A stretch of DNA of 22,200 bases from Flavobacteriales bacterium UBA4110 (GTDB taxonomy: Bacteria > Bacteroidota > Bacteroidia > Flavobacteriales > Weeksellaceae), in contig DFXK01000018.1 of the NCBI GenBank assembly GCA_002383165.1, forward strand, positions 168,138 to 190,337, given 5' to 3'. Both the position numbers and the translations under genes were made by a program. Of the stretch, positions 8,675-15,124 are shown piece by piece. Positions within the stretch are counted from its first letter, which is position 1. Every line of letters begins with the position of its first letter. The notes below the pieces were generated by a model. It was not told the origin of the DNA. It did no database searches and was given only the letters and a program-made list of their open reading frames with translations.

Positions 8675-9778
8675 TTATAGATTTACAATAATTTCTGCAG
8701 CGTTTTGGCTGGCGCCGCTTCCAGCTAATTTTGTTCTTAGAACTTCGTAGTTATTCAAAACCTCCTCTCTTTTTTTTGTGTTAAGGATTTTGTTAAGTTC
8801 TTCAACGAGATTTTTAGTATTCAGTTCATTTTGAATTAATTCTGTTACGACTTCTTTGTCCATGATTAAGTTGACCAAAGAAATATATTTGATGTTCTTG
8901 ATTAATCGTTTTCCAATTTCGTAAGAAATCCTGCTTCCTTTGTAGCAAACAACTTCTGGAATATTCAGCAAAGCGGTTTCTAAAGTTGCAGTTCCCGAAG
9001 TTACCAAAGCGGCTTTGGAACACCTCAGCAAATCGTACGTTCTGTTGGAGACGAAATGGACATCAGCATCTACAAACTGCTCATAAAAATCTTTATCCAA
9101 ACTTGGAGCTCCGGCAATTACAAACTGATAATCCGGAAAATCATTTCTTACAGATAACATCGTTTGCAACATTTTGGAGACTTCCTGCTTTCTGGAACCT
9201 GGCAAAAGAGCAATAATTTCTTTTTCATTAAGATGATTCTCTTTTTTGAATTTCTGAACATCAATCGGGGGTAAACCTTCTATTGCATCTAATAATGGAT
9301 GTCCAACAAAATGGGCTTCTACCTGATGCTTTTTGTAAAAATCTTTCTCGAAAGGAAGAATCACAAGCATCTCATCCACATATTTTTTGATGGTTTCTAC
9401 ACGACCTTCTTTCCAAGCCCAAAGCTGAGGTGAAATATAATAAACCACTTTAATTCCCAATTCTTTGGCAAACTTTGCAATCCTCAAATTAAATCCTGGA
9501 TAATCTACCAAAATCAAGACATCAGGTTTGTTTTCCAAGATGTCTTTTTTACAGAATTTGATATTATTAAGAATTGTTTTTAGGTTTTGAACCACTTCCA
9601 GAAAACCCATAAAAGCCAAATCACGGTAATGTTTGACCAAAGTTCCGCCTTGTTTCTGCATCAAATCGCCGCCCCAAAAACGGAAATCTGCGTTTTGGTC
9701 TTTTTGTTTTATGGCTTTCATCAAGTTGGAAGCGTGCAAATCGCCGGAAGCTTCTCCTGCTATTATGTAATATTTCAA
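8675..9778 (-). CDS. lpxB: Lipid-A-disaccharide synthase (TTG start)
   Basis: LpxB (glycosyltransferase family 19) joins UDP-2,3-diacylglucosamine and lipid X to form the disaccharide core of lipid A, at the inner face of the cytoplasmic membrane. The 367-residue protein has the family N-terminus with GEASGDLHA at residues 8-16, GGDLMQKQG near 40, VDYPGFNLRIAK near 92-103, SPQLWAWKEGRV near 116-127, LLPGSRKQEV near 191-200 and TSGTATLE near 260. Length matches the family. The only start that fits is TTG at 9778: there is no in-frame ATG near it and an in-frame TAA lies eighteen bases upstream. It heads a minus-strand cluster with the DUF1569 gene and comEC. Confidence 0.95.
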   Translation of the reverse strand: MKYYIIAGEASGDLHASNLMKAIKQKDQNADFRFWGGDLMQKQGGTLVKHYRDLAFMGFLEVVQNLKTILNNIKFCKKDILENKPDVLILVDYPGFNLRIAKFAKELGIKVVYYISPQLWAWKEGRVETIKKYVDEMLVILPFEKDFYKKHQVEAHFVGHPLLDAIEGLPPIDVQKFKKENHLNEKEIIALLPGSRKQEVSKMLQTMLSVRNDFPDYQFVIAGAPSLDKDFYEQFVDADVHFVSNRTYDLLRCSKAALVTSGTATLETALLNIPEVVCYKGSRISYEIGKRLIKNIKYISLVNLIMDKEVVTELIQNELNTKNLVEELNKILNTKKREEVLNNYEVLRTKLAGSGASQNAAEIIVNL

Positions 9779-9849
9779 GGTTTTTGGGTTTTAGATTTTG
9801 AAAGTCTTTTCGATAGATAAATCTAAAGAAGTTTTCCGTTCAAAATAAT

Positions 9850-9857
9850 TAACTTTG
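9850..9857 (+). promoter_or_regulatory. Putative -7 element reading toward the DUF2480 gene
   Basis: TAACTTTG matches TAnnTTTG exactly. It lies about 220 bases before the DUF2480 start, with a dispersed repeat in between, so the leader would be long. No TTG -33 box is apparent. Confidence 0.35.
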
Positions 9858-9859
9858 AA

Positions 9860-9867
9860 CAAAATTA
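9860..9867 (-). promoter_or_regulatory. Putative -7 element for lpxB
   Basis: On the minus strand this reads TAATTTTG, an exact TAnnTTTG match, about 80 bases before the lpxB TTG start. It lies two bases from the opposite-facing element at 9850-9857, as expected for a divergent promoter pair, though AT-rich DNA makes chance matches likely. Confidence 0.4.
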
Positions 9868-9932
9868 AAGCTTTTTGAGCGATTAGGATTGGGAAAGTTC
9901 TAATCTGGGTGAATTTGTTTTTACATACAAAT

Positions 9933-10050
9933 CCCATAGCCCCGATATTAGCGGCATCCTTTTTTGTCATTGCGGGTGAAAATTTCTAAGGATTGCTCCA
10001 CTTCGTTCGCAATCACAGGAAAGATACAGCGGAAAGCGGGATTAAGCTCC
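9933..10050. repeat. Dispersed palindromic repeat with a second repeat nested inside
   Basis: The outer left part (9933-9965, containing AGCCCCGATATTAGCGGCAT) and outer right part (about 10018-10050, containing GATACAGCGGAAAGCGGGAT and TAAGCTCC) form an imperfect inverted pair. Between them, 9966-10017 is a separate imperfect palindrome that starts GTCATTGCG and ends CTTCGTTCGCAATCAC. Both types resemble short intergenic repeats that I recall as frequent in flavobacterial genomes; copy number was not checked. The stretch between lpxB and the DUF2480 gene otherwise holds only the two predicted -7 elements. Confidence 0.6.
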
Positions 10051-10074
10051 AAAAAAATATTTAGAGTTACAAAA

Positions 10075-10575
10075 ATGGAAGAAATCGTAAATAAAGTTGC
10101 GGGAAGCGGATTGGTGAATTTTGATATTTCTGACTTGGTTCCGAAAGGGAAACGTCTGGGAATTGACATCAAGGATTTTCTTTGGGAAGGAATGATTTTG
10201 AGAGAAAAAGATTTCCGTGAGAAAATCAAAAATATTGATGAGGAAATCTACAAAGACGCTTATGTTTACATCTATTGTTCTGAGGATGTGATTATTCCGC
10301 TTTGGGCTTATTTTCTGATTACTTCTAAAATTACAGATGTTACAAAGAAAATAGTTTTTGGAAACCGTGAAGATCTGGAGGTTTTGCTGATGCATAATGC
10401 GATCCAGACTTATGATTTTTCTGAGATGCGTGATAAACGTGTTTTAGTAAAAGGTTGTAGTGATGAGTTTATCCCGAACAATGCTTATGTGGAGTTGGTA
10501 GAGCAACTAAAACCGCTTGTAAAGTCTCTGATGTTTGGGGAAGCGTGTAGCAATGTTCCGATTTTTAAGAGTTAA
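10075..10575 (+). CDS. DUF2480 family protein
   Basis: A 166-residue soluble protein of the DUF2480 family, which is largely confined to Bacteroidota and has no assigned function. It starts MEEIVNKVAGSGLVNFDISDLV, the conserved family N-terminus, and ends GEACSNVPIFKS. Other visible segments are LGIDIKDFLWEGMILREKDFRE (about 28-49), the hydrophobic stretch VIIPLWAYFLI (about 73-83) and VKGCSDEFIPNNAYVEL. No signal peptide or transmembrane segment is evident. The frame is open 37 codons further upstream, but that extension is translated repeat DNA, so the ATG at 10075 is preferred. A terminator follows. Confidence 0.85.
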   Translation: MEEIVNKVAGSGLVNFDISDLVPKGKRLGIDIKDFLWEGMILREKDFREKIKNIDEEIYKDAYVYIYCSEDVIIPLWAYFLITSKITDVTKKIVFGNREDLEVLLMHNAIQTYDFSEMRDKRVLVKGCSDEFIPNNAYVELVEQLKPLVKSLMFGEACSNVPIFKS

Positions 10576-10613
10576 GTTTACACTTTTATAAAGTTTTTTT
10601 ATACCTTTATATT

Positions 10614-10642
10614 TCTGCTTTTTTTGGAAGCAGATTTTTTTT
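10614..10642 (+). terminator. Rho-independent terminator between DUF2480 and guanine deaminase genes
   Basis: TCTGCTT at 10614-10620 pairs perfectly with AAGCAGA at 10628-10634, followed by eight T residues. It ends only 21 bases before the deaminase ATG, so that gene needs either read-through or a promoter overlapping the hairpin. Confidence 0.85.
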
Positions 10643-10663
10643 GTTGAAAAATTAAAGAAAACT

Positions 10664-11134
10664 ATGTTATACAGAGAAGAATTTATGAGGAGGGCAATTG
10701 CGTGCTCTTGTGAAAACATAAAATTAGGTGGCGGTCCATTTGGAGCCGTAATTGTGAAAGACGGAAAAATCATTGCTGAAGGCGCCAACAAAGTGACCAT
10801 TAATAATGATCCTACAGCTCATGCTGAGGTGATAGCCATTAGGAATGCGGCTACTTATCTTAATGATTTTAATTTATCTGGTTGCGAGATATATACTTCT
10901 TGCGAACCTTGCCCTATGTGTCTTAGCGCCATCTATTGGGCAAGATTGGACAAAATCTGGTACGCTAATACCAAAACGGACGCTAAAGATATTGGTTTTG
11001 ATGATTCTTTTATTTATGATGAAGTACAGCTTCCTATGGAAAAAAGAGCTATTCCGATTAAACAATTATTAAGAAATGAAGCTTTGGAAGCCTTTAAACA
11101 ATGGGAAGAAAAGGATGATAAAACGGAATACTAA
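10664..11134 (+). CDS. guaD: Guanine deaminase, cytidine-deaminase-like fold
   Basis: This 156-residue zinc enzyme converts guanine to xanthine and ammonia in purine salvage or nitrogen use. The zinc site is complete: TAHAEV (His53 ligand, Glu55 proton shuttle) and PCPMC (Cys83 and Cys86). The sequence follows Bacillus subtilis GuaD closely as I remember it: GGPFGAVIVKDGKIIAEG (23-40), NNDPTAHAEV, YTSCEPCPMCLSAIYWAR (77-94) and the C-terminal GFDDSFIYDE (111-120). The latter features separate it from the tRNA adenosine deaminase TadA, so a TadA call is less likely. The start is ATG with no Shine-Dalgarno sequence. It follows the DUF2480 terminator closely and has no hairpin terminator of its own. 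Confidence 0.88.
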   Translation: MLYREEFMRRAIACSCENIKLGGGPFGAVIVKDGKIIAEGANKVTINNDPTAHAEVIAIRNAATYLNDFNLSGCEIYTSCEPCPMCLSAIYWARLDKIWYANTKTDAKDIGFDDSFIYDEVQLPMEKRAIPIKQLLRNEALEAFKQWEEKDDKTEY

Positions 11135-11145
11135 TAAGATTATAT

Positions 11146-11166
11146 TCTAAAGTCTAAAAAATAAAA
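11146..11166 (+). repeat. Short heptamer run (about two clear units)
   Basis: TCTAAAG and TCTAAAA in tandem, then AATAAAA, between the deaminase stop and the predicted DUF937 promoter. It resembles the longer heptamer arrays before aspS, the SDR gene and aroC, but is too short to be sure. Confidence 0.4.
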
Positions 11167-11198
11167 AAAATATCAATTATTTATCTGAAATCAAAAAC

Positions 11199-11222
11199 TT
11201 GTAATCTTATTTTTTATCTTTG
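11199..11222 (+). promoter_or_regulatory. Putative promoter of the DUF937 gene
   Basis: TATCTTTG at 11215-11222 is an exact Bacteroidota -7 match, placed for a leader of about 22 bases. A TTG at 11199-11201 lies 13 bases upstream, shorter than the usual 17-23 base spacing for a -33 box. Confidence 0.55.
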
Positions 11223-11248
11223 ATTAAAACAATTAAAAAACATAAATT

Positions 11249-11902
11249 ATGAGTCTATTAGACCTTATCACAGGAAGCGCTGGAAACCAAGTTGCTGAAC
11301 AAGCTGAAAACAAATTCGGAATCAGCAAAAATCAAATCATTGCTTTATTAGTTGTCGCTGCACCTTTGGTCATCAGTTACTTGAAAAAGAAATCAGAAAA
11401 TGCGGACGAAGCAGACAAACTGAATGCAACGCTCGACAAACATCACGACGGAAGCATCTTGAACAACCCCGCTCAAGCTCTTGACAGAGAACAAGAAGGA
11501 AACTCGATCCTTGACCATATTTTTGGAGGAAACAAATCGAATGTAGAAAACCAATTATCTCAGAATACAGGAATTTCTATGGACAAAATCGGTCCGGTTT
11601 TGGCGACTTTGGCGCCTGTAATTATGGGTTACATCGGTCAACAAAAGCAAGCAAACAATGTTAATTCTGGAGGCGGACTTGGAGATTTGTTAGGCGGAAT
11701 TCTAGGAGGTTCTGCACAGGAAGCTCAAGCTTCCAACAATCCTTTGAGTGACATTTTAGGAAGCGTTATCGGAGGAGCGACTCAATCTTCTGGCGGAGGT
11801 TTGGGGGATATCTTGGGAAGCGTTCTTGGCGGTGGAAATCAGCAGCAACAATCTAAACAAGGCGGACTTGGCGGTTTATTGGGAAACATTTTTGGAAAAT
11901 AA
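11249..11902 (+). CDS. DUF937 protein with glycine-rich C-terminal repeats
   Basis: A 217-residue protein with two DUF937-like units. The first spans about residues 1-70 (DLITGSAGNQVAEQAENKFG, then a hydrophobic ALLVVAAPLVISYL segment followed by KKK). The second spans about 80-135 (SILDHIFGGNKSNVENQLS, then VLATLAPVIMGYIG). The last 75 residues carry four related glycine-rich copies of the pattern LGDILGxxxGG, ending GGLGGLLGNIFGK. DUF937 proteins are widespread with no established biochemical role. The hydrophobic segments are short for true membrane helices, and no signal peptide is evident. It has its own promoter and terminator, so it is probably monocistronic. Which of these parts binds a partner cannot be said. 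Confidence 0.82.
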   Translation: MSLLDLITGSAGNQVAEQAENKFGISKNQIIALLVVAAPLVISYLKKKSENADEADKLNATLDKHHDGSILNNPAQALDREQEGNSILDHIFGGNKSNVENQLSQNTGISMDKIGPVLATLAPVIMGYIGQQKQANNVNSGGGLGDLLGGILGGSAQEAQASNNPLSDILGSVIGGATQSSGGGLGDILGSVLGGGNQQQQSKQGGLGGLLGNIFGK

Positions 11903-11920
11903 CTTCTTATAAAAAATTTG

Positions 11921-11950
11921 AAAGCCGAAGATTATTCTTCGGCTTTTTTT
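11921..11950. terminator. Bidirectional terminator between DUF937 gene and THX remnant
   Basis: AAAGCCGAAGA at 11921-11931 pairs perfectly with TCTTCGGCTTT at 11936-11946 across a four-base loop. Seven T residues end the plus-strand side at 11950. On the minus strand T residues also follow, so it can serve both converging genes. Confidence 0.92.
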
Positions 11951-11957
11951 GTGCGTT

Positions 11958-12149
11958 TTACTTTTGTTTTTCTTCAGTTTCTTCTGCTTTTTCAGCTTTT
12001 GGTTTCGCTGTTTTTGGTTTTGGTTCAGCTTTTACTTTGGTTGGTTTTTCTACAACTACTACAGATTTAAAAGTTTTTCTCGGTCTTGTTTTGCCATAAC
12101 TTCCACGCACTCTTTTCTCTCAGGTAGATTTTTGATCACCTTTTATAAT
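11958..12149 (-). pseudogene. Decayed 30S ribosomal protein THX gene
   Basis: Bacteroidota carry a very small 30S protein, THX, whose N-terminus is typically MGKGDKKSRRGKI followed by GSYG and a basic RPRK segment. Here the minus strand encodes K-GDQKST, then a TGA codon (12122-12120), then EKRVRGSYGKTRPRK and a lysine- and glutamate-rich tail of about 35 residues ending EETEEKQK and TAA. The spacing from GD to GSYG is exactly that of the family, so no bases seem inserted or lost. The expected ATG-Gly pair reads ATT-ATA, and the expected Arg-Gly pair reads TGA-GAG. No -7 element is evident upstream. I infer a pseudogene. A product starting at GTG 12110 (about 50 residues) or a sequencing error remain possible. 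The shared terminator at 11921-11950 lies just past the stop. Confidence 0.6.
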
Positions 12150-12208
12150 AATAATTAAGTATTTAATTATTAATGATTTGTGACTAATTTTTAATTATCC
12201 AATATTTT

Positions 12209-12323
12209 GGGCGTATCCCTCTCCAATCCTCAGCAGCTTCTCGGGTCGGGCTATCCGTTCCTATCTTTTCCTGTTCAGAGAACAGAAAAAGGATATCCAC
12301 TACTATCCCTTACGCGCTGCGCC
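12209..12323. repeat. Dispersed intergenic repeat with central hairpin
   Basis: The element starts GGGCGTATCCC and ends with CTATCCCTTACGC and nearby bases. Its centre is a hairpin: CTGTTC (12271-12276) pairs with GAACAG (12280-12285) over a three-base loop, extended outward by T-rich and A-rich arms to about 12264-12292. CTATCC or GATATCC motifs recur on both sides. I recall close relatives in intergenic DNA of many flavobacteria, but copy number was not tested. Together with the aspS promoter and leader it fills the gap of about 310 bases between the THX remnant and aspS. Confidence 0.6.
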
Positions 12324-12387
12324 AAGATTCAATCTTTGACATCAAAAAACCTTTCAACATCAATCAAAATTATTTCTCACAAAACCC

Positions 12388-12395
12388 TATCTTTG
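12388..12395 (+). promoter_or_regulatory. Putative -7 element of aspS
   Basis: TATCTTTG is an exact match to TAnnTTTG, and predicts a transcript start near 12400 and a leader of about 60 bases. That leader contains the heptamer array at 12421-12455. No TTG box lies at a normal distance. Confidence 0.6.
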
Positions 12396-12420
12396 CACTC
12401 GGAAATTAGCCTACTAAAAG

Positions 12421-12455
12421 TCTAATATCTAAAGTCTAACATCTAACATCTTAAA
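12421..12455 (+). repeat. Heptamer tandem array in the aspS leader
   Basis: Five consecutive seven-base units: TCTAATA, TCTAAAG, TCTAACA, TCTAACA, TCTTAAA. The array ends four bases before the aspS ATG, inside the predicted leader. Confidence 0.75.
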
Positions 12456-12459
12456 AAAA

Positions 12460-14214
12460 ATGTTCCGTACACACACAAACGGCGAACTAACGCTGGCAAA
12501 TCTGAATGAAAAAGTAACACTTTCTGGTTGGGTACAAACCATCCGTGACAAAGGTTTTATGATTTGGGTCGATTTGCGAGATCGTTACGGAATTACACAA
12601 TTGGTTTTAGACGAAGAAAGAAGTTCAAAAGAATTATTGGAATCGGCTAAAAAATTAGGTCGTGAATTTGTGATTCAGGTAGAAGGAACTGTTATCGAAC
12701 GTGCTTCAAAAAACCCAAAAATCCCAACTGGCGACATCGAAATTTTGGTTTCTGATTTAAAAATATTAAATGCTTCAGAACTTCCTCCTTTCACTATCGA
12801 AGATGAAACTGATGGCGGAGAGGAATTGAGAATGAAATACAGATATCTGGATATCAGAAGAAATCCTGTAAAAGATAAACTGATTTTCCGTCACAAAATG
12901 GCGCAGAAAGTCAGAAACTACCTTTCAGATTCAGGTTTCATTGAGGTTGAAACGCCAGTTTTGATTAAATCTACTCCGGAAGGCGCAAGAGATTTCGTAG
13001 TTCCAAGTAGAATGAATCCTGGACAATTTTACGCTTTGCCACAGTCACCACAGACTTTCAAACAATTATTGATGGTTGGCGGAATGGATAGATATTTCCA
13101 AATCGTGAAATGTTTCCGTGATGAGGATTTGCGTGCTGACAGACAACCGGAATTCACACAGATCGATTGTGAAATGGCGTTCGTAGAGCAAGAAGACATT
13201 ATGAATGTTTTCGAAGGAATGACCAAAACTTTGTTGAAAGATATCACTGGACAAGATTTCCAAGACTTCCCAAGAATGACTTTTGCCGATGCGATGCAGA
13301 AATACGGAAACGACAAACCGGACATCCGTTTCGGAATGGAATTCGTGGAACTGAATGAATTAGTTAAGGGAAAAGATTTCAAAATATTTGATGATTCAGA
13401 ATTGGTTGTCGGAATTAATGTTGAAGGCATTGCAGATTATACAAGAAAACAAATCGATGAATTGATTGATTGGGTAAAACGTCCACAAATTGGAGCAACC
13501 GGAATGGTTTGGATTAAATTCCAGAACGACGGCGTTTTAACTTCATCGGTTAACAAATTCTATTCTGAAGAAGATTTGAAAAAAATCGCTGAGAAATTCG
13601 GAGCAAAAGCAGGAGATTTGATGTTCTTAATGAGCGGAAATGCTGATAAAGTTAGAACGCAGCTTTCAGCATTAAGAATGGAATTAGGAAACCGTCTTGG
13701 ATTGAGAAGAGGAAACGAATTTGCACCACTTTGGGTTGTAGATTTTCCATTATTGGAATTTGATGAAGAAAGCGGAAGATACCACGCAATGCACCACCCA
13801 TTCACCTCTCCGAAAACCGAAGACTTTAGTTTATTGGAAACTGACCCAGGTAAAGCTAGAGCCAATGCTTACGATTTGGTTCTTAACGGGAACGAAATTG
13901 GTGGTGGTTCCATCAGAATTTTTGATAAAGATTTACAGTCAAGAATGTTTGATTTATTAGGATTCTCAAAAGAAGAAGCTGAAGCACAATTTGGATTCCT
14001 GATGAATGCCTTCAAATACGGAGCACCACCTCACGGAGGATTAGCTTTCGGTTTTGACCGTTTGGTTGCAATCTTGGACGGAAACGAAGTGATCAGAGAT
14101 TACATCGCATTCCCGAAAAACAATTCAGGAAGAGATGTGATGATTGATGCGCCGGCGCCTATTGCGGATGAGCAAATGAATGAGCTGGAACTGAAATTGA
14201 ATTTAAAATCATAA
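12460..14214 (+). CDS. aspS: Aspartyl-tRNA synthetase, bacterial type
   Basis: AspRS charges tRNA-Asp with aspartate in the cytoplasm. The 584-residue protein has the bacterial domain order: an N-terminal OB anticodon-binding domain (about 1-105, with VTLSGWVQTIRDKGFMIWVD), the class II catalytic core, a bacterial GAD insertion (roughly 290-420) and the C-terminal catalytic segment. Motif 2 is FRDEDLRADRQPEFTQID near residues 218-235. Motif 3 is GLAFGFDRLVAIL near 526-538. QSPQTFKQLLM near 195 is also diagnostic. Length matches the family (about 580-590). Expression probably comes from the -7 element at 12388, through a leader that carries the heptamer array. A terminator follows directly. 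Whether it also charges tRNA-Asn cannot be judged. Confidence 0.97.
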   Translation: MFRTHTNGELTLANLNEKVTLSGWVQTIRDKGFMIWVDLRDRYGITQLVLDEERSSKELLESAKKLGREFVIQVEGTVIERASKNPKIPTGDIEILVSDLKILNASELPPFTIEDETDGGEELRMKYRYLDIRRNPVKDKLIFRHKMAQKVRNYLSDSGFIEVETPVLIKSTPEGARDFVVPSRMNPGQFYALPQSPQTFKQLLMVGGMDRYFQIVKCFRDEDLRADRQPEFTQIDCEMAFVEQEDIMNVFEGMTKTLLKDITGQDFQDFPRMTFADAMQKYGNDKPDIRFGMEFVELNELVKGKDFKIFDDSELVVGINVEGIADYTRKQIDELIDWVKRPQIGATGMVWIKFQNDGVLTSSVNKFYSEEDLKKIAEKFGAKAGDLMFLMSGNADKVRTQLSALRMELGNRLGLRRGNEFAPLWVVDFPLLEFDEESGRYHAMHHPFTSPKTEDFSLLETDPGKARANAYDLVLNGNEIGGGSIRIFDKDLQSRMFDLLGFSKEEAEAQFGFLMNAFKYGAPPHGGLAFGFDRLVAILDGNEVIRDYIAFPKNNSGRDVMIDAPAPIADEQMNELELKLNLKS

Positions 14215-14219
14215 ATTAG

Positions 14220-14246
14220 AAGCGAGAATTTTTTTCTCGCTTTTTT
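14220..14246. terminator. Terminator between converging aspS and SDR genes
   Basis: AAGCGAGA at 14220-14227 pairs perfectly with TCTCGCTT at 14235-14242, followed by T residues to 14246. The minus-strand SDR gene stops at 14249, so the same hairpin can end its transcript, though the minus-side T run is poorer. Confidence 0.88.
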
Positions 14247-14248
14247 AT

Positions 14249-14977
14249 TTAAGGCAGTTTCGCTATCAAAAATTCCGGAGACAATTTCAAAATCCAGTAG
14301 ATAATTTTCCATTTCCAATTAGGAACGATTGTGAAAGAATTGCCAGCATTTATAATAAACTTTGCAACGTATTCCGGTTCCATTATCAAGTTTTTATTAA
14401 GTTCTAATCCAGCATTGATTTTGGTGTTGATATAACCGATAACCAAAACATTCACAGTAATTTTTCTTGAATTCAATTCCTGTCGAAGTCCAGCCAAATA
14501 TTGTGTAAAAGCAGATTTTGTACTTCCATAAACGAAATTACTTTTACGACCTCGAACGCCTGAAAGCGATGATAAACCAATAATTCTTTCCAGATTTTTG
14601 TTCGACTGATCTGTTGCTACAATATTAAGAATAGAAACGGCTCCGATGTAATTGGTTTTCATCATTTCGAAAGTTCCATCAAAATTCTTCAAAGCTTCCT
14701 GATTTTCTACTAAGAATCCAGCTGCATAAACAACGATATTGGGTTTTACAGATAATTCATCATAGAAATTCTGATGCGAAGAAAAGTCGGTGGCATCGAA
14801 ATATTTAATTTCTATTTTAGATTTATCCAGATGATTTTCATTAGCAAAATTATCAAGAGATTTTAGATTTCTGGAAGCGAGAATCACGAAATAGCCTTTA
14901 TCAATGTAAAGTTTGATTGCTTGTTTTGCAACATCCGAATTAGCACCGAGAATCAGAACAGTTTTACTAGAATTCAT
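14249..14977 (-). CDS. SDR family oxidoreductase, DprE2-like
   Basis: A 242-residue short-chain dehydrogenase/reductase with a Rossmann fold for NAD(P)H. The nucleotide-binding loop is variant: VLILGANSDVAKQA (residues 7-20) in place of TGxxxGxG, and the usual NNAG is YAAG (84-87). The catalytic residues are present: Asn109, Ser136 or Ser137, Tyr150 and Lys154 in NFVYGSTKSA. The GANSD loop, the VRGRKSNFVYGS segment and the aromatic, basic C-terminus (IVPNWKWKIIYWILKLSP) recall DprE2, the decaprenylphosphoryl-2-keto-ribose reductase of actinobacteria. A polyprenyl-sugar substrate is thus possible, but no DprE1-like oxidase partner is in the window. It diverges from aroC across 147 bases holding mirrored heptamer arrays. 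Confidence 0.82.
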   Translation of the reverse strand: MNSSKTVLILGANSDVAKQAIKLYIDKGYFVILASRNLKSLDNFANENHLDKSKIEIKYFDATDFSSHQNFYDELSVKPNIVVYAAGFLVENQEALKNFDGTFEMMKTNYIGAVSILNIVATDQSNKNLERIIGLSSLSGVRGRKSNFVYGSTKSAFTQYLAGLRQELNSRKITVNVLVIGYINTKINAGLELNKNLIMEPEYVAKFIINAGNSFTIVPNWKWKIIYWILKLSPEFLIAKLP

Positions 14978-14984
14978 TTTGTAA

Positions 14985-15019
14985 AAATAGATATTAGAAG
15001 TTAGATTTTAGATATTAGT
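14985..15019 (-). repeat. Heptamer tandem array before the SDR start codon
   Basis: On the minus strand: ACTAATA, TCTAAAA, TCTAACT, TCTAATA, TCTATTT, then seven bases (TTACAAA) to the ATG. Its last unit is identical to the last unit of the array before aroC, which runs the other way. Confidence 0.8.
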
Positions 15020-15034
15020 CCATTCTAAAATCCG

Positions 15035-15042
15035 TAAATTTG
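15035..15042 (+). promoter_or_regulatory. Putative -7 element of aroC
   Basis: TAAATTTG matches TAnnTTTG exactly. It predicts a leader of about 78 bases that includes the heptamer array before aroC. No clear -33 box is seen. Confidence 0.5.
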
Positions 15043-15089
15043 TAAGTATTAAAGAAATTATTGACTTCAGAAAAACCTTTATTTTAAAG

Positions 15090-15124
15090 TCTAGATTCTG
15101 ATTTCTAACATCTAACTTCTATTT
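15090..15124 (+). repeat. Heptamer tandem array abutting the aroC start codon
   Basis: Five units, TCTAGAT, TCTGATT, TCTAACA, TCTAACT and TCTATTT, the last of which is immediately followed by the aroC ATG. The seven-base period holds without a slip. Confidence 0.8.

Noticed and set aside
9964..10074. N-terminal extension of the DUF2480 frame by 37 codons
   Set aside because: The extension is repeat DNA, and the family N-terminus begins at the ATG at 10075.
12060..12139. Alternative minus-strand frame starting GTG at 12139 (about 26 codons) overlapping the THX remnant
   Set aside because: It has no recognisable features and is explained by the shifted frame of the THX sequence; a programmed frameshift is not supported by any slippery site.
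11949..12158. Plus-strand open frame of 69 codons rich in Phe, Ser and Leu
   Set aside because: It is the antisense shadow of the lysine-rich THX tail; its composition is that of reversed Lys/Glu codons.
12207..12425. Plus-strand 72-codon frame before aspS
   Set aside because: It is translated from the dispersed repeat and runs through the aspS -7 element.
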